A stretch of DNA of 64,000 nucleotides, from the NCBI GenBank assembly GCA_018400295.1, contig JAGYMZ010000003.1:62001-126000 (forward strand), given 5' to 3'. Positions 63,791 through 64,000 of this stretch are shown in pieces; positions within the stretch are counted from its first letter, which is position 1, and every line of letters begins with the position of its first letter. Made by a program: the position numbers and the translations under genes. The notes beneath the pieces were generated by a model. The model searched no databases, was not told where the DNA came from, and worked only from the letters and a program-made list of their open reading frames with translations. The DNA is from Bacteroidales bacterium. Its GTDB lineage: Bacteria > Bacteroidota > Bacteroidia > Bacteroidales > B18-G4.

Positions 63791-63821
63791 CAAAATTAAA
63801 TTAATTTTATGAATTAACAAA
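63791..63821 (-). promoter_or_regulatory. promoter of rpmH
   Basis: On the minus strand TTTG (63821-63818), exactly 19 bases, then TAATTTTG (63798-63791), a full match to the Bacteroidota consensus. A GGAGG-like or AGAGGA site lies before the ATG at 63763. The promoter overlaps the last codon of the PepD gene region by 3 bases. Confidence 0.85.
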
Positions 63822-64000
63822 TTATTTCCGTGGAATATTTTTCAGGGTTGCCACCAGGAAGTCCCAGAACATCTGCACCGTTGTAATGCTGACCATTTCG
63901 TCCGGCGAGTGCGGATTCCTGATGGTGGGCCCGAAGGAGATCATATCCCAGTTGGGGTATTTGGCACCAAGGATCCCGCATTCCAGTCCTGCGTGAATGA
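63822..64000 (-). CDS. pepD: cytosolic dipeptidase (PepD-type), 3' end
   Basis: Only the last 59 residues are in the window; the rest continues beyond the right edge. They read [20 protein letters not shown] and [38 protein letters not shown] (given here in parts). The HAGLECG and SFGPTI-x4-HSPDE motifs supply Zn ligands and catalytic residues of M20-type aminoacyl-histidine dipeptidases. The enzyme splits dipeptides with broad specificity in the cytoplasm. This fits the peptide-uptake genes elsewhere in the window. The stop TAA is at 63824-63822. Confidence 0.9.
   Translation of the reverse strand, partial: IHAGLECGILGAKYPNWDMISFGPTIRNPHSPDEMVSITTVQMFWDFLVATLKNIPRK

Overview
The window comes from the chromosome of a Bacteroidota bacterium, most likely an anaerobic member of the Bacteroidales/Marinilabiliales group. 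Four things point there. There are four proteins with type IX secretion (T9SS) or gliding-type C-terminal tails. Promoters follow the Bacteroidota pattern (TTTG, about 19-21 nt, TAnnTTTG). Several small families are typical of the phylum (DUF2851, DUF4249, DUF4783, DUF4834, DUF5606). A complete Rnf complex is present. I see no phage, insertion sequence, tRNA, rRNA or CRISPR array. All identifications were made by reading the sequence and recalling families; no database search was run.

Layout. 1-4.2 kb (minus): the 5' part of a 2-oxo-acid dehydrogenase E1 gene, a nitrilase-family amidohydrolase, the tRNA-modifying enzyme TsaC, a GT9 glycosyltransferase and dapD. 4.3-5.9 kb (plus): ruvX, def and a TPR lipoprotein, divergent from dapD. 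5.9-8.4 kb (minus): a small coiled-coil protein, zapA, a strong 6S RNA candidate and rny. 8.5-19.6 kb: DUF2851, a CPA2 antiporter, then a run of secondary transporters (two AGCS, one NSS, one POT) with a helix-hairpin-helix protein, and a rhomboid protease. 19.7-30.7 kb: a TonB-dependent receptor/DUF4249 pair, a 62-residue conserved protein, purB, an MsbA-like ABC exporter, DUF5606, pyrK-pyrD, DUF2752-TM2 and murB.

30.8-45.4 kb: two glycosyltransferases with TTG starts, ftsE, then the rnfBCDGEA operon (minus). Two long tandem paralogous T9SS proteins separate rnfB from rseC, which normally sits next to it; an SDR gene lies upstream of rseC. 45.5-51.2 kb: DUF4783, nadC, a YihY membrane protein, a large gliding-type secreted protein and a small T9SS protein. 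51.3-63.5 kb: a cell-surface biosynthesis region. It has two PAPS-type sulfotransferases, an SGNH hydrolase, a polysaccharide deacetylase, a flippase, a second-type glycerol-3-phosphate dehydrogenase, a PIG-L deacetylase and WbqC; on the other strand are a GT4, a YfhO-type membrane protein and DUF4834. 63.6-64 kb: rpmH and the 3' end of a PepD-type dipeptidase.

How it fits together. Rnf couples reduced ferredoxin and NAD to a transmembrane Na+ or H+ gradient. The AGCS and NSS symporters can spend a Na+ gradient to take up amino acids, and the POT carrier takes up peptides. This fits an amino-acid- and peptide-using anaerobe in a salty habitat (inference). The best candidate for an undescribed system is the sulfotransferase/deacetylase/flippase locus at 51.3-60.7 kb. 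It looks like a pathway for a lipid-linked, N-deacetylated and possibly sulfated surface glycan or glycolipid whose product I cannot name.
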